Shown here: one piece after another, positions 18,605 to 28,652 of the stretch
Position numbering within the stretch: position 1 is the first letter of the stretch
Layout of the letters: every line of letters starts with the position of its first letter
Assembly: GCA_027019165.1 (NCBI GenBank)
Contig: JALUXC010000012.1
Coordinates: 690,773 to 754,772 of the forward strand
DNA: 64,000 nucleotides
Direction of reading: 5' to 3'
DNA from: Pseudophaeobacter sp.
Lineage (GTDB): Bacteria; Pseudomonadota; Alphaproteobacteria; Rhodobacterales; Rhodobacteraceae
The notes under the pieces: generated by a model
What the model saw: the letters and a program-made list of their open reading frames with translations, nothing else
What the model was told of the DNA's origin: nothing
Databases searched by the model: none
Translations under genes and position numbers: made by a program

Positions 18605-19539
18605 TGAGCCTTCCAACTGACCGCCCAGCCACGCGCTGGGAACGTTTCAAGGACAATGACATCGTCTGGTCCTTTTTCCACTCACCCGGAGCTGTCGTGG
18701 CTGCTGCCGTCACGCTCCTGATGATCCTGGCCTGCGTCTTTGCCCCTATCCTTGCTCCATTTGATCCGTTTGACCCGGCTCAGATCTCGCTTTGGGATGG
18801 CAAACTGCCGCCGTCCTGGATCGAAGGCGGACAACCGCAGTATCTCCTTGGCACCGACAACCAGGGTCGCGACATGTTGTCGACGATCCTTTATGGTGGG
18901 CGTCTGTCTATCATCGTTGGCCTGGCCGCCGTCTGCCTTGGCATGGTGCTTGGCGTCGCGCTGGGCGTTATCTCGGGCTATGTCGGCGGCATGACCGATG
19001 CGATCATCATGCGCATCGCGGATGTTCAGCTGACGATCCCCGGCATCCTTTTGGCCATTCTGATCAACGGCATTGGCCGCGCAGTTCTTCCACTTGAGCT
19101 GCGGGACGATTTTGCGATCTACGTGGTGATCATCGCCATCGGCCTGACAGACTGGCCTCAATTTGCCCGTGTCGCCCGTGGCGCCACGCTGGTGGAGGCC
19201 AACAAGGAATATGTGCAGGCGGCGCGTATCATCGGCCTGCCCCGCTGGCTGATCATGATCCGCCATGTCTTCCCGAATACCCTGCGCCCGGTTCTGGTGA
19301 TTGCCACGATCGGCCTTGCGCTGGCGATCATTTCAGAGGCGACCCTGTCGTTCCTCGGCCAGGGCATTCCGCCCACCACGCCGTCACTTGGAACACTCAT
19401 CCGGGTTGGCAATGAGTACCTCTTTTCCGGCCTCTGGTGGATCACCTTCTTCCCTGCAATCGCACTTGTCGTCCTGGTCTTCGCAGTGAACCTGCTTGGA
19501 GACTGGATGCGGGATGCCCTCAATCCAAAGCTACGATGA
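18604..19539 (+). CDS. ABC importer permease, DppC/OppC type
   Basis: Second inner-membrane permease, 311 residues. The OppC-type N-terminal region is followed by the LGTDNQGRDMLSTILYGGRLS motif and the coupling helix segment KEYVQAARIIGLPRWLIMIRHVFPN. The start overlaps the previous stop by one base and the stop overlaps the ATPase start (ATGA), so the operon is tightly coupled. It pairs with the preceding permease to form the channel. Confidence 0.93.
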   Translation: MSLPTDRPATRWERFKDNDIVWSFFHSPGAVVAAAVTLLMILACVFAPILAPFDPFDPAQISLWDGKLPPSWIEGGQPQYLLGTDNQGRDMLSTILYGGRLSIIVGLAAVCLGMVLGVALGVISGYVGGMTDAIIMRIADVQLTIPGILLAILINGIGRAVLPLELRDDFAIYVVIIAIGLTDWPQFARVARGATLVEANKEYVQAARIIGLPRWLIMIRHVFPNTLRPVLVIATIGLALAIISEATLSFLGQGIPPTTPSLGTLIRVGNEYLFSGLWWITFFPAIALVVLVFAVNLLGDWMRDALNPKLR

Positions 19540-21257
19540 CTGAACTGTTGAAAATCGAAGGGCTCGATGTCGAGTTCCCCACCCGTCGCGGCACGGTCAA
19601 GGCGGCGCGCAATGTGTCGCTCACCGTGAGCCCGGGTGAAGTTGTCGGTCTGGTCGGTGAGTCCGGGGCCGGGAAATCCACCATTGGCAATGCCATTATC
19701 GACCTGCTGGAAGCGCCAGGCCGCGTTGCAGGTGGCTCCATCCTGTTCCAGGGAGAAGAACTGCGCGGGCGCGATGAGGATGAGATGCGCACGATCCGGG
19801 GTGACCGGATCGGCATGATCTTTCAGGATCCGCAAACCTCGCTCAACCCATTGATGACCATTGGCGCACAGCTGGTTGAAACCATTGAGAAAACTACTGG
19901 ACTTTCCGGGGTAGATGCCGAGGCGCGCGCCGAGGAACTGCTGGGTCAGGTTGGCATCACCGAGGCAAAGGCCCGGCTCAAGGCCTATCCGCACCAATTC
20001 TCGGGCGGGATGCGGCAGCGCGTGGTGATTGCCCTTGCCCTTGCTGGTGATCCAGATCTGATCATCGCGGATGAGCCAACCACGGCGCTGGATGTCTCGA
20101 TCCAGGCGCAGATCCTTGATCTTCTGAAACGCCTATGCCGTGAGAGGAACCTTGGGGTTATCATCGTCACCCATGATATTGGCGTCATTGCAAATATCGC
20201 GGATCGCGTGGTGGTGATGTATCGCGGTGAAGTCGTGGAAACCGGTGATGTGGCGCAAATCCTTGGCGCGCCCAATCACGAATATACCAAATCGCTGATT
20301 TCGGCCGTGCCGCGTGCCGACCGCAAGCTGGAGCGGTTTACATCTGTCGATTACATCGAAGGCGACACCAAGCCTTTCAAGCGGATCGACGTGCAGAACC
20401 ACTGGTTGGGTCAGGCCCGCAGCGAGGCTCAAGGCAAAGCCGCCGTTGAGGTCAACAATCTGAACCTGTCCTTTGTTCTGCAAAAGTCCATCATCAAGAA
20501 AAACCGGCGGATGTTGCAGGCGGTCAATGATGCAACCTTCTCTGTCGCCGAGGGGGAAACCTTTGGCATCGTGGGGGAATCCGGTTCTGGCAAATCGACA
20601 ATCGCACGGTTGATCGCCGGGCTCTATCAGCCGGACTCGGGGCAAATCCGAGTTCTTGGGCAGGATGTCAGCGCGCGCCCGAACAGCCAGCCCGCACAAC
20701 GAGCCCGCCGCGCGCTGCAGATGATCTTTCAGGATCCCTATTCGTCGCTCAACGCACGCATGCGGGTCATGGACATTGTGGCAGAGCCGATCCGCTATCA
20801 CCGGATGACAGGAAGCGAGAGCGAAACCCGGCAGGTGGTGAGCGACCTTTTGGATCATGTCGGCCTTGGCGCGGCGGCAGGCCTCAAATACCCGCATGAG
20901 TTTTCCGGTGGGCAACGCCAGCGGATCTCAATCGCCCGTGCGCTCGCTTCGCGCCCGCGCATCCTGATCTGCGATGAGCCCACATCGGCACTGGATGTGT
21001 CGGTTCAGGCCACGATCCTGAACCTTCTCAAGGACTTGCAGGAGGAACTGGGCCTGACGATGATCTTCATCAGCCACGATCTGCCAGTGATCCGTCAGAT
21101 GTGTGACCGGATCGCGGTGATGCGGCACGGCACGATCTGCGAAATTGCAGAGGCCGAGACCCTGTTCGAAGCCCCAACCCATGACTACTCGCGCCACTTG
21201 CTGGATCTGATGCCGCGGATGGACCTTTTGGGCGGAGACCGCGTCGCCACTGCCTGA
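19536..21257 (+). CDS. ABC importer ATPase with two fused nucleotide-binding domains (DppD-DppF type)
   Basis: A 573-residue cytoplasmic ATPase fusing two half-transporter domains. The first has Walker [10 protein letters not shown], signature FSGGMRQRV and Walker [13 protein letters not shown]. The second has [24 protein letters not shown] and [12 protein letters not shown]. In many bacteria these are separate DppD and DppF proteins. The start at 19536 overlaps the permease stop; a frame 33 codons longer only runs through the permease gene. It completes the importer operon and ends 25 bases before the convergent sufS stop. Confidence 0.92.
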   Translation: MTELLKIEGLDVEFPTRRGTVKAARNVSLTVSPGEVVGLVGESGAGKSTIGNAIIDLLEAPGRVAGGSILFQGEELRGRDEDEMRTIRGDRIGMIFQDPQTSLNPLMTIGAQLVETIEKTTGLSGVDAEARAEELLGQVGITEAKARLKAYPHQFSGGMRQRVVIALALAGDPDLIIADEPTTALDVSIQAQILDLLKRLCRERNLGVIIVTHDIGVIANIADRVVVMYRGEVVETGDVAQILGAPNHEYTKSLISAVPRADRKLERFTSVDYIEGDTKPFKRIDVQNHWLGQARSEAQGKAAVEVNNLNLSFVLQKSIIKKNRRMLQAVNDATFSVAEGETFGIVGESGSGKSTIARLIAGLYQPDSGQIRVLGQDVSARPNSQPAQRARRALQMIFQDPYSSLNARMRVMDIVAEPIRYHRMTGSESETRQVVSDLLDHVGLGAAAGLKYPHEFSGGQRQRISIARALASRPRILICDEPTSALDVSVQATILNLLKDLQEELGLTMIFISHDLPVIRQMCDRIAVMRHGTICEIAEAETLFEAPTHDYSRHLLDLMPRMDLLGGDRVATA

Positions 21258-21282
21258 AGCCCGCATAGAGAACCGGACTGGC

Positions 21283-22503
21283 CTAGGAGAACAACTCGTG
21301 GGCCAGTTCCAGCGCATCGACCAGTGTGTCGACCTCTTCTTTGGTATTGTACAAACCAAAGGACGCACGGCAGGTTGCGGCCACGCCCAGGTGATCCATC
21401 AAAGGTCCGGTGCAATGCTGCCCCGCCCGCACCGCGACACCCTTTTTGTCAAGAATGGTCGAAATATCATGCGGGTGCGCCGCGTTATTCATGGTAAAGC
21501 TAAAGATTGCCGCACGGTCCTTGGCCTGCCCCTGCACACTCAGCCAATTGAGGCCCGAAAGACGCGCGCTGGCATAGGCGCAAAGATCCTTTTCATGGGC
21601 GGCAATATTCTCCATCCCCAGATCCATCATGTAGTCGAGCGCGACGCCAAGGCCGATTGTCTGCACGATGCCGGGGGTGCCGGCCTCAAATTTCATTGGC
21701 GGGTCGTTGTAGATCACGCCATCGCGGCTGACTTCCTTGATCATGTCTCCGCCGCCGATAAAAGGGCGCATCTCGGCCATACGTTCGGGCCGAATGTAGA
21801 TCGCGCCCGAACCTGACGGCCCATAGAGCTTATGCCCGGTGATGGCGTAAAAATCGCAACCGATATCCTGCACATCCACAGGCATGTGAACCGCGCCTTG
21901 CGAGCCGTCCACCAGAACTGGCACACCCTTGGCATGCGCACCTTCGGTGATCGCTTTCACATCGACGACAGTGCCCAAAACATTGGAGCATTGCGTCACG
22001 GCCACCAGTTTCGTCTTGGGGCCAATGGCATCGATCACGGCCTCAGGATCAAGGCTGCCGTCAGGCGCGGTTTCCACCCATTTCAGCACCGCGCCCTGCC
22101 GTTCCCTTAGAAAATGCCAGGGCACAATATTGGCGTGATGCTCCATCACCGAAAGAACGATCTCATCACCGGGCTCAAATCGCGGCATGGCCCAGCTGTA
22201 GGCCACCAGGTTGATGCCCTCGGTGGTGCCGGAGTTCAGCACGATGGCATTCTCATCCCCCGCGTTCAAAAAGCGCGCGATCACCCCCCGGACGCTTTCA
22301 TACTTTTCAGTTGCAAGGTTAGAGAGGAAGTGCAAGCCTCTGTGAACATTCGCATATTCTTCGGAATAGGCACGCGTGATCGCGTCAATCACAACAGATG
22401 GCTTTTGCGCTGAGGCGCCATTGTCCAGATAGGTCAGCGGCTTGCCGTTCACCTGCCGTGACAGGATCGGGAAATCAGAGCGGATCTTTTCGACGTCATA
22501 CAT
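21283..22503 (-). CDS. sufS: Cysteine desulfurase SufS
   Basis: PLP enzyme that removes sulfur from cysteine for Fe-S assembly. It has 406 residues. The PLP lysine lies in TGHKLYGPSG and the sulfur-accepting Cys in VRAGQHCTGPLM, both in the group II (SufS) context. The start at 22503 (MYDVEKIRSDFPIL) overlaps the end of the preceding membrane gene by 8 bases; a 15-residue upstream extension has no family support. It is the last gene of the iscR-suf operon, well separated from sufBCD. Confidence 0.95.
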   Translation of the reverse strand: MYDVEKIRSDFPILSRQVNGKPLTYLDNGASAQKPSVVIDAITRAYSEEYANVHRGLHFLSNLATEKYESVRGVIARFLNAGDENAIVLNSGTTEGINLVAYSWAMPRFEPGDEIVLSVMEHHANIVPWHFLRERQGAVLKWVETAPDGSLDPEAVIDAIGPKTKLVAVTQCSNVLGTVVDVKAITEGAHAKGVPVLVDGSQGAVHMPVDVQDIGCDFYAITGHKLYGPSGSGAIYIRPERMAEMRPFIGGGDMIKEVSRDGVIYNDPPMKFEAGTPGIVQTIGLGVALDYMMDLGMENIAAHEKDLCAYASARLSGLNWLSVQGQAKDRAAIFSFTMNNAAHPHDISTILDKKGVAVRAGQHCTGPLMDHLGVAATCRASFGLYNTKEEVDTLVDALELAHELFS

Positions 22504-23080
22504 ATGCGGGCAGTCCCAGGTTATCCGGGCCAAAAAGACCCGTAACAAATGTCAGAGCAAAAAGCGCAAGAAGGCTCGCCATCAAGAGAACCGCAAAAGC
22601 GCGCCAGAGAGAGTTGAACCGGTGCCCCTCGTTCACAAAGTGGAGCAGCACAAACACAAGGTAGAGATTGATCGCAAGGCTGAGCAAACCGCCAATACCG
22701 GGCGACAGCATCATAACCAAAATCAATACGACCTGCAGGGCCACGCGGACGAGTTGCAGCCAGATCATCATCGACAACACGCCGAAAAAACTACCCTGAC
22801 CGCCAATCAAACGCCCTGATGCCGAAACGGCGGCCGAAAAAGCAACGAGAATACCAGCGGACAAGGCCATATAGGTGATCGGAGACGGGTTCAGAAACGC
22901 CAGTTCCTCGGGCATAGGAAACAGGACCGTCATTACCGCATAGGCCAGCGCATTCAGGACCGCGACCAGAAACAGCGCCGTCCAGATTGCTTCTCCGTGC
23001 AGTGTCTTTGCCAATATGATCTTGGCAGCGGCCGCCGGGTTGCGCAGTGTCAAACGACCAAGAGTGAAGATGGCAGTCAT
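22496..23080 (-). CDS. Yip1-family membrane protein (second of a pair)
   Basis: Integral membrane protein of 194 residues with about five hydrophobic segments and a Yip1-like start (MTAIFTLGRLTLRNPAAAAK). Its start overlaps the preceding Yip1-like gene by 4 bases (ATGA) and its end overlaps sufS by 8 bases. That coupling places it firmly inside the suf operon, although Yip1 proteins have no known part in Fe-S assembly. Function is unknown. Confidence 0.7.
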   Translation of the reverse strand: MTAIFTLGRLTLRNPAAAAKIILAKTLHGEAIWTALFLVAVLNALAYAVMTVLFPMPEELAFLNPSPITYMALSAGILVAFSAAVSASGRLIGGQGSFFGVLSMMIWLQLVRVALQVVLILVMMLSPGIGGLLSLAINLYLVFVLLHFVNEGHRFNSLWRAFAVLLMASLLALFALTFVTGLFGPDNLGLPAYV

Positions 23081-23562
23081 GTTCGGGTCCAATATGCCTC
23101 GATCATGCCAGAGAGCCAGAACCACAGGCAGACCGCAAGCCACAAGATACCGACACTGTTCAGCGCCGGACCGGGCCCAATAAACCCTGCAACCAATCCG
23201 TTCAGCAACAGAAGAGGACTGGAAGCCAGCAATGTCCAGAACAACACCAGGCGGGACCGGTAGGATTCCCCTGCCCCTCCCAAAAGCCGGGCCAGCAGAT
23301 GCACAACCCAGGACGCCGAATAAAGCACCAAGGGCGCAATGAAGATCAGCCCCAATAGCGCGCCGCCCAAGAGCATGTTCAGCTCTTGCCCCGTCAGATG
23401 CGCTTCCCGCGACAAACGCGGCATCTGCGCGACAAAGGCAAGCGTGCAGCCAAACATCAGGATGGCAAGCAAACGGTCTTCACGCGGCCCCATCGACAGG
23501 AGCCGCGCAATGACACGGCGCGGCCCCCTGTAGGTGGCCACGATATCTGTGGTGACAGCCAT
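23077..23562 (-). CDS. Yip1-family membrane protein (first of a pair)
   Basis: Predicted membrane protein of 161 residues with about four hydrophobic segments after a basic N-terminus (MAVTTDIVATYRGPRRVIARLL). It resembles its neighbour in length and topology and both look Yip1-like, so they may form a heteromer. It starts within the sufD stop (TGATG) and ends overlapping the next gene. Function is unknown. Confidence 0.65.
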   Translation of the reverse strand: MAVTTDIVATYRGPRRVIARLLSMGPREDRLLAILMFGCTLAFVAQMPRLSREAHLTGQELNMLLGGALLGLIFIAPLVLYSASWVVHLLARLLGGAGESYRSRLVLFWTLLASSPLLLLNGLVAGFIGPGPALNSVGILWLAVCLWFWLSGMIEAYWTRT

Positions 23563-24842
23563 CAGCGGCGCCGTGCCAGCCAGCCTTCGAGTCGGGTGAC
23601 GATGGCCGAGGCGATCTCTTCGTCTTCGATCTCATCGACGGCCTCCGCGAGGAACGCGAGGGTCAGAAGGTCTGTAGCCTCCGCCGCCGGAACGCCGCGC
23701 GAGCGCAGGTAGAACAGCGCGTCTTCATCGATTGCACCCGATGTCGACCCGTGGGAACAGGCCACGTCATCGGCATAGATCTCTAGCTCGGGCTTGGCGA
23801 GGAACTGGCTGTCGTCGTCCAGCAGCAAAGACTGAGAAATCTGATATCCGTCTGTCTTTTGCGCGCCTTCCTTGACCAGGATCTTGCCCTGGAAAACGCC
23901 CGTGGCGCCATTGCGGAGAACCTTTTTGAAGACCTGACGGCTCTCGCAGTTCACCGCGTCATGGGTGACAAAAACCGTGTCGTCATGATGGAAATCCCCA
24001 TCGCCAGCGCAAGCCCCTGCGATATGCGCCACCGCATCATCACCGGTCAGCTCAATCACCGCCTCGTTGCGGGTCAGAACCCCATTTACGGTGAGGGTGA
24101 AGCTCTTGAACTCGGACTCGGATCCAAGACGGGCAAACAGATGCGTCGCAGCCCGACGCTCATGATCACGCCCTTGGGCGCGGACCAGATGCAGTTTGCC
24201 AGTGTCGGCAATGTCGATTTCCATGCACTTGTTAAAGCGCGAAGCCGCCGGACCGTTTTCCAGAATCGTTGCCTCTGCACCGGAATCCACCCGGATCACA
24301 TGGTGAAGGATCGCATCGGACCCCTCGTCCGAATGGCGGTAGATCATATTGATCGGCTTCGACGGAGTGCCGGTGACATGGATTGCGAGCCCATCCTGCG
24401 CAAAAGCTGTATTGAGAGCAGCCAGAGGGCGCGCCACCGGGGACTGACCGCGTGCCTCAAGGACGCCATACAAGTCCTTGGCCCAATGAATATCCTTGTC
24501 GCAGATATCGGCAATCCGCTCGATGCTCACCCCATCAAGGCTCAGATCATCGGACTCTTCAGGCGAAAACACACCATCAACAAAGACAACCTTGAGGCGG
24601 TCGAAATCGTCGAACATCGGTGCTTCGTCCGTGTCGAAAACGGCTGCCTTTGGCGCCTCGACCTGTGTCAGCGTGTCGGGCTGGGTGTATTTCCAATACT
24701 CATCGCGGCGCCCCGGCAGGCCAAGAGTCTGCACACGGGACAGGGCCGCGCGACGCGCTCCCTCCAGGCAGCCGCCCGTCGGCAGGCTCAGCGCCGCCAG
24801 CCGCGCGTCGGTCGCGGTTTGCTTTACCTCTGGAAGCGCCAT
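23562..24842 (-). CDS. sufD: Fe-S cluster assembly protein SufD
   Basis: Scaffold subunit that binds SufB and SufC in the SufBC2D complex. It has 426 residues with a beta-helix core and the conserved C-terminal region ACSHGSTSGAIDEDALFYLRSRGVP. It follows sufC with no gap and overlaps the Yip1-like gene downstream. Confidence 0.95.
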   Translation of the reverse strand: MALPEVKQTATDARLAALSLPTGGCLEGARRAALSRVQTLGLPGRRDEYWKYTQPDTLTQVEAPKAAVFDTDEAPMFDDFDRLKVVFVDGVFSPEESDDLSLDGVSIERIADICDKDIHWAKDLYGVLEARGQSPVARPLAALNTAFAQDGLAIHVTGTPSKPINMIYRHSDEGSDAILHHVIRVDSGAEATILENGPAASRFNKCMEIDIADTGKLHLVRAQGRDHERRAATHLFARLGSESEFKSFTLTVNGVLTRNEAVIELTGDDAVAHIAGACAGDGDFHHDDTVFVTHDAVNCESRQVFKKVLRNGATGVFQGKILVKEGAQKTDGYQISQSLLLDDDSQFLAKPELEIYADDVACSHGSTSGAIDEDALFYLRSRGVPAAEATDLLTLAFLAEAVDEIEDEEIASAIVTRLEGWLARRR

Positions 24843-25598
24843 TTACGCCACCTCTGCCAGGATGTCGGCATAGCCGTTGTTTTCCACCTCAAGGGCCAGC
24901 TCGGGGCCGCCGGTTTTTACGATACGGCCATTGGCCATGATGTGAACCACGTCGGGTTTGATGTGGTCCAGCAGGCGCTGGTAGTGGGTGATCACCAGGA
25001 AACCGCGCCCCTCGTCGCGCAGGGCGTTGACCCCTTCGGCCACCAGTTTCATTGCATCCACATCGAGGCCGGAGTCGGTCTCATCCAGGATACACATCTT
25101 CGGTTCCAGCATCGCCATCTGCAGGATCTCGTTGCGCTTTTTCTCACCGCCCGAGAAGCCAACATTGACCGGACGCTTCAGCATCTCGGCGTCGATCTTG
25201 AGGGTCTTGGCCTTGGCGCGCACTTCTTTCAGGAAATCGGCGGCAGAGAGCTCCTCTTCGCCGCGCGCCTTGCGTTGCGCGTTCACGGCGGTGCGCAGGA
25301 AGGTCATGTTGCCCACGCCGGGGATTTCCACTGGGTATTGAAACGCCAGGAACATGCCAGCGGCGGCACGCTCTTCCGGCTCCAGATCCAACAGATCCTC
25401 ACCATCCAGAGTGGCAGAGCCGCCAGTGACCTCATAGCCATCCTTGCCCGACAGAACATAGGACAGGGTGGATTTGCCCGACCCGTTCGGCCCCATGATC
25501 GCATGCACCTTGCCAGCCTCAACCGTCAGGTCCACACCTTTGAGGATCTGCTTTTCCTCTTCTTCAAGTTTCACTTGCAGGTTTTTGATTTCCAGCAT
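24843..25598 (-). CDS. sufC: Fe-S cluster assembly ATPase SufC
   Basis: ABC-type ATPase of 251 residues that drives SufB-SufD rearrangement. Walker A is GPNGSGKST, the signature region is VGFSGGEKKRNEILQMA as usual in SufC, and Walker B is CILDETDSGLD. There are no membrane segments. It lies directly before sufD and 66 bases after the YbjQ-like gene. Confidence 0.97.
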   Translation of the reverse strand: MLEIKNLQVKLEEEEKQILKGVDLTVEAGKVHAIMGPNGSGKSTLSYVLSGKDGYEVTGGSATLDGEDLLDLEPEERAAAGMFLAFQYPVEIPGVGNMTFLRTAVNAQRKARGEEELSAADFLKEVRAKAKTLKIDAEMLKRPVNVGFSGGEKKRNEILQMAMLEPKMCILDETDSGLDVDAMKLVAEGVNALRDEGRGFLVITHYQRLLDHIKPDVVHIMANGRIVKTGGPELALEVENNGYADILAEVA

Positions 25599-25664
25599 GA
25601 TTTCCTCGTTTATCCTATTCGGGGAGGGACCCCGGTTGTTCCTGTGCCCCGAAGGGCAAATTCC

Positions 25665-25979
25665 TTAGCCGAGCACCACGGCCGTTCCGCTGGCGGAGAC
25701 CATCAACATGGATTGCCCCACCACTTCGTAATCCAGATCAACGCCGACCACGGCGTTTGCACCCTTGGCGCGGGCGCGGTCTTCCAGCTCTGCCAGCGCG
25801 GTTTCGCGGGCGTCCTGCAGTTTGCTTTCGTAGGCGCCAGAGCGGCCCCCAACGATATCGGTAATCGAGGCAAAGACGTCGCGCACAACATTGGCGCCCA
25901 TGATCGCCTCGCCCACGACGATCCCCTTGTATTCGGCGATCTGGTAGCCTTCGACGGAGTTTGTGGTTGTCACGATCAT
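25665..25979 (-). CDS. YbjQ/UPF0145-family protein inside the suf operon
   Basis: Small protein of 104 residues with the YbjQ pattern: [26 protein letters not shown] at the start, an [24 protein letters not shown] helix-strand unit, and a C-terminal [10 protein letters not shown]. The family folds as a possible heavy-metal-binding domain, without a proven function. The start at 25979 fits the family; an extra 13 codons upstream would overlap the sufB stop. Its place between sufB and sufC suggests a link to Fe-S or metal handling, by context only. Confidence 0.85.
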   Translation of the reverse strand: MIVTTTNSVEGYQIAEYKGIVVGEAIMGANVVRDVFASITDIVGGRSGAYESKLQDARETALAELEDRARAKGANAVVGVDLDYEVVGQSMLMVSASGTAVVLG

Positions 25980-26017
25980 CGCGTTTGATCCTTTGCCTTG
26001 CTGCCAGGGACCAGCCA

Positions 26018-27538
26018 CTAGCCGACCGAGCCTTCTAGCGAAATTGCAACCAGTTGCTGCGCTTCCATGGCGAATTCCATCGGCAGGGCCTGCAGCACGT
26101 CCTTGCAGAAACCGTTCACCACCAGGGCGACCGCCTCTTCCTCGTCCATGCCGCGCTGGCGGCAGTAGAACAGCTGATCGTCGTCCACCTTCGATGTGGT
26201 CGCCTCATGCTCCACGCGGGAGGAGTTGTTCTTGACCTCGATGTAGGGCACCGTATGGGCACCGCATTTGTCGCCGATCAGCAGGCTGTCGCACTGGGTG
26301 TAGTTGCGGGAATTCTTGGCCTTGGGGTGCATCGACACAAGGCCGCGATAGGTGTTCTGCGCCTTACCGGCCGAGATCCCCTTGGAGACGATGCGCGACT
26401 TGGTGTTCTTGCCCAGGTGCACCATCTTGGTGCCGGTATCGGCCTGCTGCATGTTGTTTGCGATGGCGATGGAATAGAATTCACCCTGGCTTTCCTCACC
26501 GCGCAGGATGCAGGACGGATACTTCCAGGTCACGGCAGAGCCGGTTTCCACTTGCGTCCACATCACCTTGGCGCGGTCCCCACGGCAATCGGCCCGTTTG
26601 GTGACGAAGTTATAGATGCCGCCCTTGCCATTCTCATCCCCGGGGAACCAGTTCTGAACGGTTGAGTATTTTACCTCGGCGTCTTCTTCGATGATGATCT
26701 CAACCACGGCGGCATGCAGCTGAGCCACATCGCGCTGCGGGGCAGTACAGCCTTCCAAGTAGCTGACATAGCTACCTTTATCAGCAATGATCAGGGTACG
26801 TTCGAACTGACCTGTGTTCTCCGCATTTATACGGAAATAGGTCGACAGCTCCATCGGGCAGCGCACACCCGGCGGCACGTATACGAAGGAGCCATCCGAG
26901 AACACGGCAGAGTTCAGTGTCGCGTAAAAGTTGTCAGACACCGGAACAACCGAGCCAAGGTACTTCTTGACCAGTTCGGGGTGGTTTTTGATCGCTTCGG
27001 AAATGGAACAGAAGATCACCCCTGCCTCTTCCAGCTCTTTCTGGAAGGTGGTGCCGACGGAAACCGAGTCAAAGACCGCATCGACGGCCACCTTACGCCC
27101 TTCGGCAGGCGCATTTTCAGCGCCCTCGACGCCAGCCAGAATCATTTGCTCTTTCAAGGGGATACCGAGCTTTTCGTATGTGGCGAGCAGCTTGGGATCG
27201 ACCTCATCCAGCGATTTCGGCTTTACCTCCATCGATTTGGGGCGGGCATAGTAATATTGGTCCTGGAAATCGATCTCAGGGTAGCTGACCATGGCCCAAT
27301 CGGGCTCGTCCATCTTTTCCCAGCGCTCAAAGGCCGAAAGACGCCATTCGGTCATCCATTCCGGCTCTTCGTTCTTTTCCGAGATCAGCCGAACGATATC
27401 GGGGTTCACGCCTTTGGGGGCGTATTCCATCTCGATATCAGTCTCCCAGCCGTATTTATATGTGCTGACCTCAGCCACCGCATCCACGGTTTCCTGATCG
27501 ACACCTTCCTTGACTTGGGTCTGGTCCAAAGCGGCCAT
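26018..27538 (-). CDS. sufB: Fe-S cluster assembly protein SufB
   Basis: Core scaffold on which clusters are built in the SufBC2D complex. It has 506 residues. The N-terminal region is followed by the beta-helix, with YLEGCTAPQ and NCRGD-like ([12 protein letters not shown]) segments, and the C-terminal [21 protein letters not shown] with its conserved Glu and Cys. It starts 15 bases after the cysteine desulfurase gene. Confidence 0.97.
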   Translation of the reverse strand: MAALDQTQVKEGVDQETVDAVAEVSTYKYGWETDIEMEYAPKGVNPDIVRLISEKNEEPEWMTEWRLSAFERWEKMDEPDWAMVSYPEIDFQDQYYYARPKSMEVKPKSLDEVDPKLLATYEKLGIPLKEQMILAGVEGAENAPAEGRKVAVDAVFDSVSVGTTFQKELEEAGVIFCSISEAIKNHPELVKKYLGSVVPVSDNFYATLNSAVFSDGSFVYVPPGVRCPMELSTYFRINAENTGQFERTLIIADKGSYVSYLEGCTAPQRDVAQLHAAVVEIIIEEDAEVKYSTVQNWFPGDENGKGGIYNFVTKRADCRGDRAKVMWTQVETGSAVTWKYPSCILRGEESQGEFYSIAIANNMQQADTGTKMVHLGKNTKSRIVSKGISAGKAQNTYRGLVSMHPKAKNSRNYTQCDSLLIGDKCGAHTVPYIEVKNNSSRVEHEATTSKVDDDQLFYCRQRGMDEEEAVALVVNGFCKDVLQALPMEFAMEAQQLVAISLEGSVG

Positions 27539-27553
27539 GATCTTCTCCTGCAG

Positions 27554-28597
27554 TCACGCCGCGCGGGCGCGATGTTTCTTGTGTTTCTCAAGCCACGCAT
27601 CGGCAAAGCGCAGCACATCGTCTTCGGTTGTTTCCAGTCCCAGGGACACACGAATGGCGCCCTGGGCGGTATTCTCGTCATATCCCATCGCGGTCAGCAC
27701 GGCGCTGGCACGCACCTTCCCGCTGGAGCAGGCGCTGCCGGCACTGATGGCAAATCCGGCCAGGTCCATCTGCATGACCTGGGTTTCGCCTTTCCACCCG
27801 GGCGTGGCAAAACAAGAGGTATTGGGCAGGCGCGCGCCCCCTTTCCCGACAAAAATAGTCTCCGGAGCGCCCGCTGCAAGCGCATTTTCTAGAATATTTC
27901 TAAGTTCCGCGATGCGATCCCATTTTCCATCAGCAAGATCACGCCCAGCAGCCGTCGCGGCGGCGGCAAAACCAGCGATTCCGATCACGTTCTCGGTTCC
28001 AGAGCGTCGCCCCATTTCCTGCCCGCCGCCTTTGATCTGGGCGGCCAGATCTGTTCCGCGCTTCAGAACCAGTGCGCCACATCCCTTGGGCCCTCCCAGC
28101 TTATGCGCCGAAATCAGTGCCATTTCCGCGCCAAGCCAGTTGAAGGCAATGGGCAGTTTGCCAAAGGCCTGTGTGGCGTCCGTGACGGCCAAACCTTGTG
28201 GCAAATCCTGGATCACGCCGGTTTCCGAATTGGCCAGTTGCAAAGTGCTTTTGTTCGGTTCGGACACAACCACAGCGCCGCTTGACGATACGGAAAGATC
28301 TTCGTTGATCCATGCCCTTATGGCATCGTGTTCAACTGCTGCGCCATGCAGATCTCGCCCCGCCAGCGCCAGCGCCGCGCCTTCGGTCGAGCCTGAGGTA
28401 AATACGATATCGGCCCCATCCGCACCAAAGGCTTCGGCGATCTGAGCACGGCTGCGCTCAACAAGGGACTTCGACGCGCGCCCCTCCGCATGCACCGAAG
28501 ATGGGTTTCCGCACACCTCCATCGCCGCAATCATCGCATCGCGCGCCTCCGCACGCAGCGGTGTTGTGGCATTGTGATCCAGGTAAACCCGTTTCAT
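27554..28597 (-). CDS. Cysteine desulfurase, IscS/NifS-like, short form
   Basis: Class V aminotransferase-fold enzyme of 347 residues, about 50 shorter than typical IscS. It begins MKRVYLDHNATTPLR; the PLP lysine is in SAHKLGGPKGCGAL and the mobile Cys loop is SAGSACSSGKV. It is the second cysteine desulfurase of the operon besides SufS. It lies 55 bases after iscR and 15 before sufB. Its division of labour with SufS is unclear. Confidence 0.92.
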   Translation of the reverse strand: MKRVYLDHNATTPLRAEARDAMIAAMEVCGNPSSVHAEGRASKSLVERSRAQIAEAFGADGADIVFTSGSTEGAALALAGRDLHGAAVEHDAIRAWINEDLSVSSSGAVVVSEPNKSTLQLANSETGVIQDLPQGLAVTDATQAFGKLPIAFNWLGAEMALISAHKLGGPKGCGALVLKRGTDLAAQIKGGGQEMGRRSGTENVIGIAGFAAAATAAGRDLADGKWDRIAELRNILENALAAGAPETIFVGKGGARLPNTSCFATPGWKGETQVMQMDLAGFAISAGSACSSGKVRASAVLTAMGYDENTAQGAIRVSLGLETTEDDVLRFADAWLEKHKKHRARAA

Positions 28598-28652
28598 ACA
28601 GTCATCTTTTCAAAAGGCCCCAGGGAGACGGAACTCCCGGTGGGCATGACAC

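Noticed and set aside
23859-25988. 709-residue plus-strand frame opposite sufD, sufC and the YbjQ gene
   Set aside because: It is antisense to three recognised genes, has no ribosome-binding site or family similarity, and reflects third-position GC bias.
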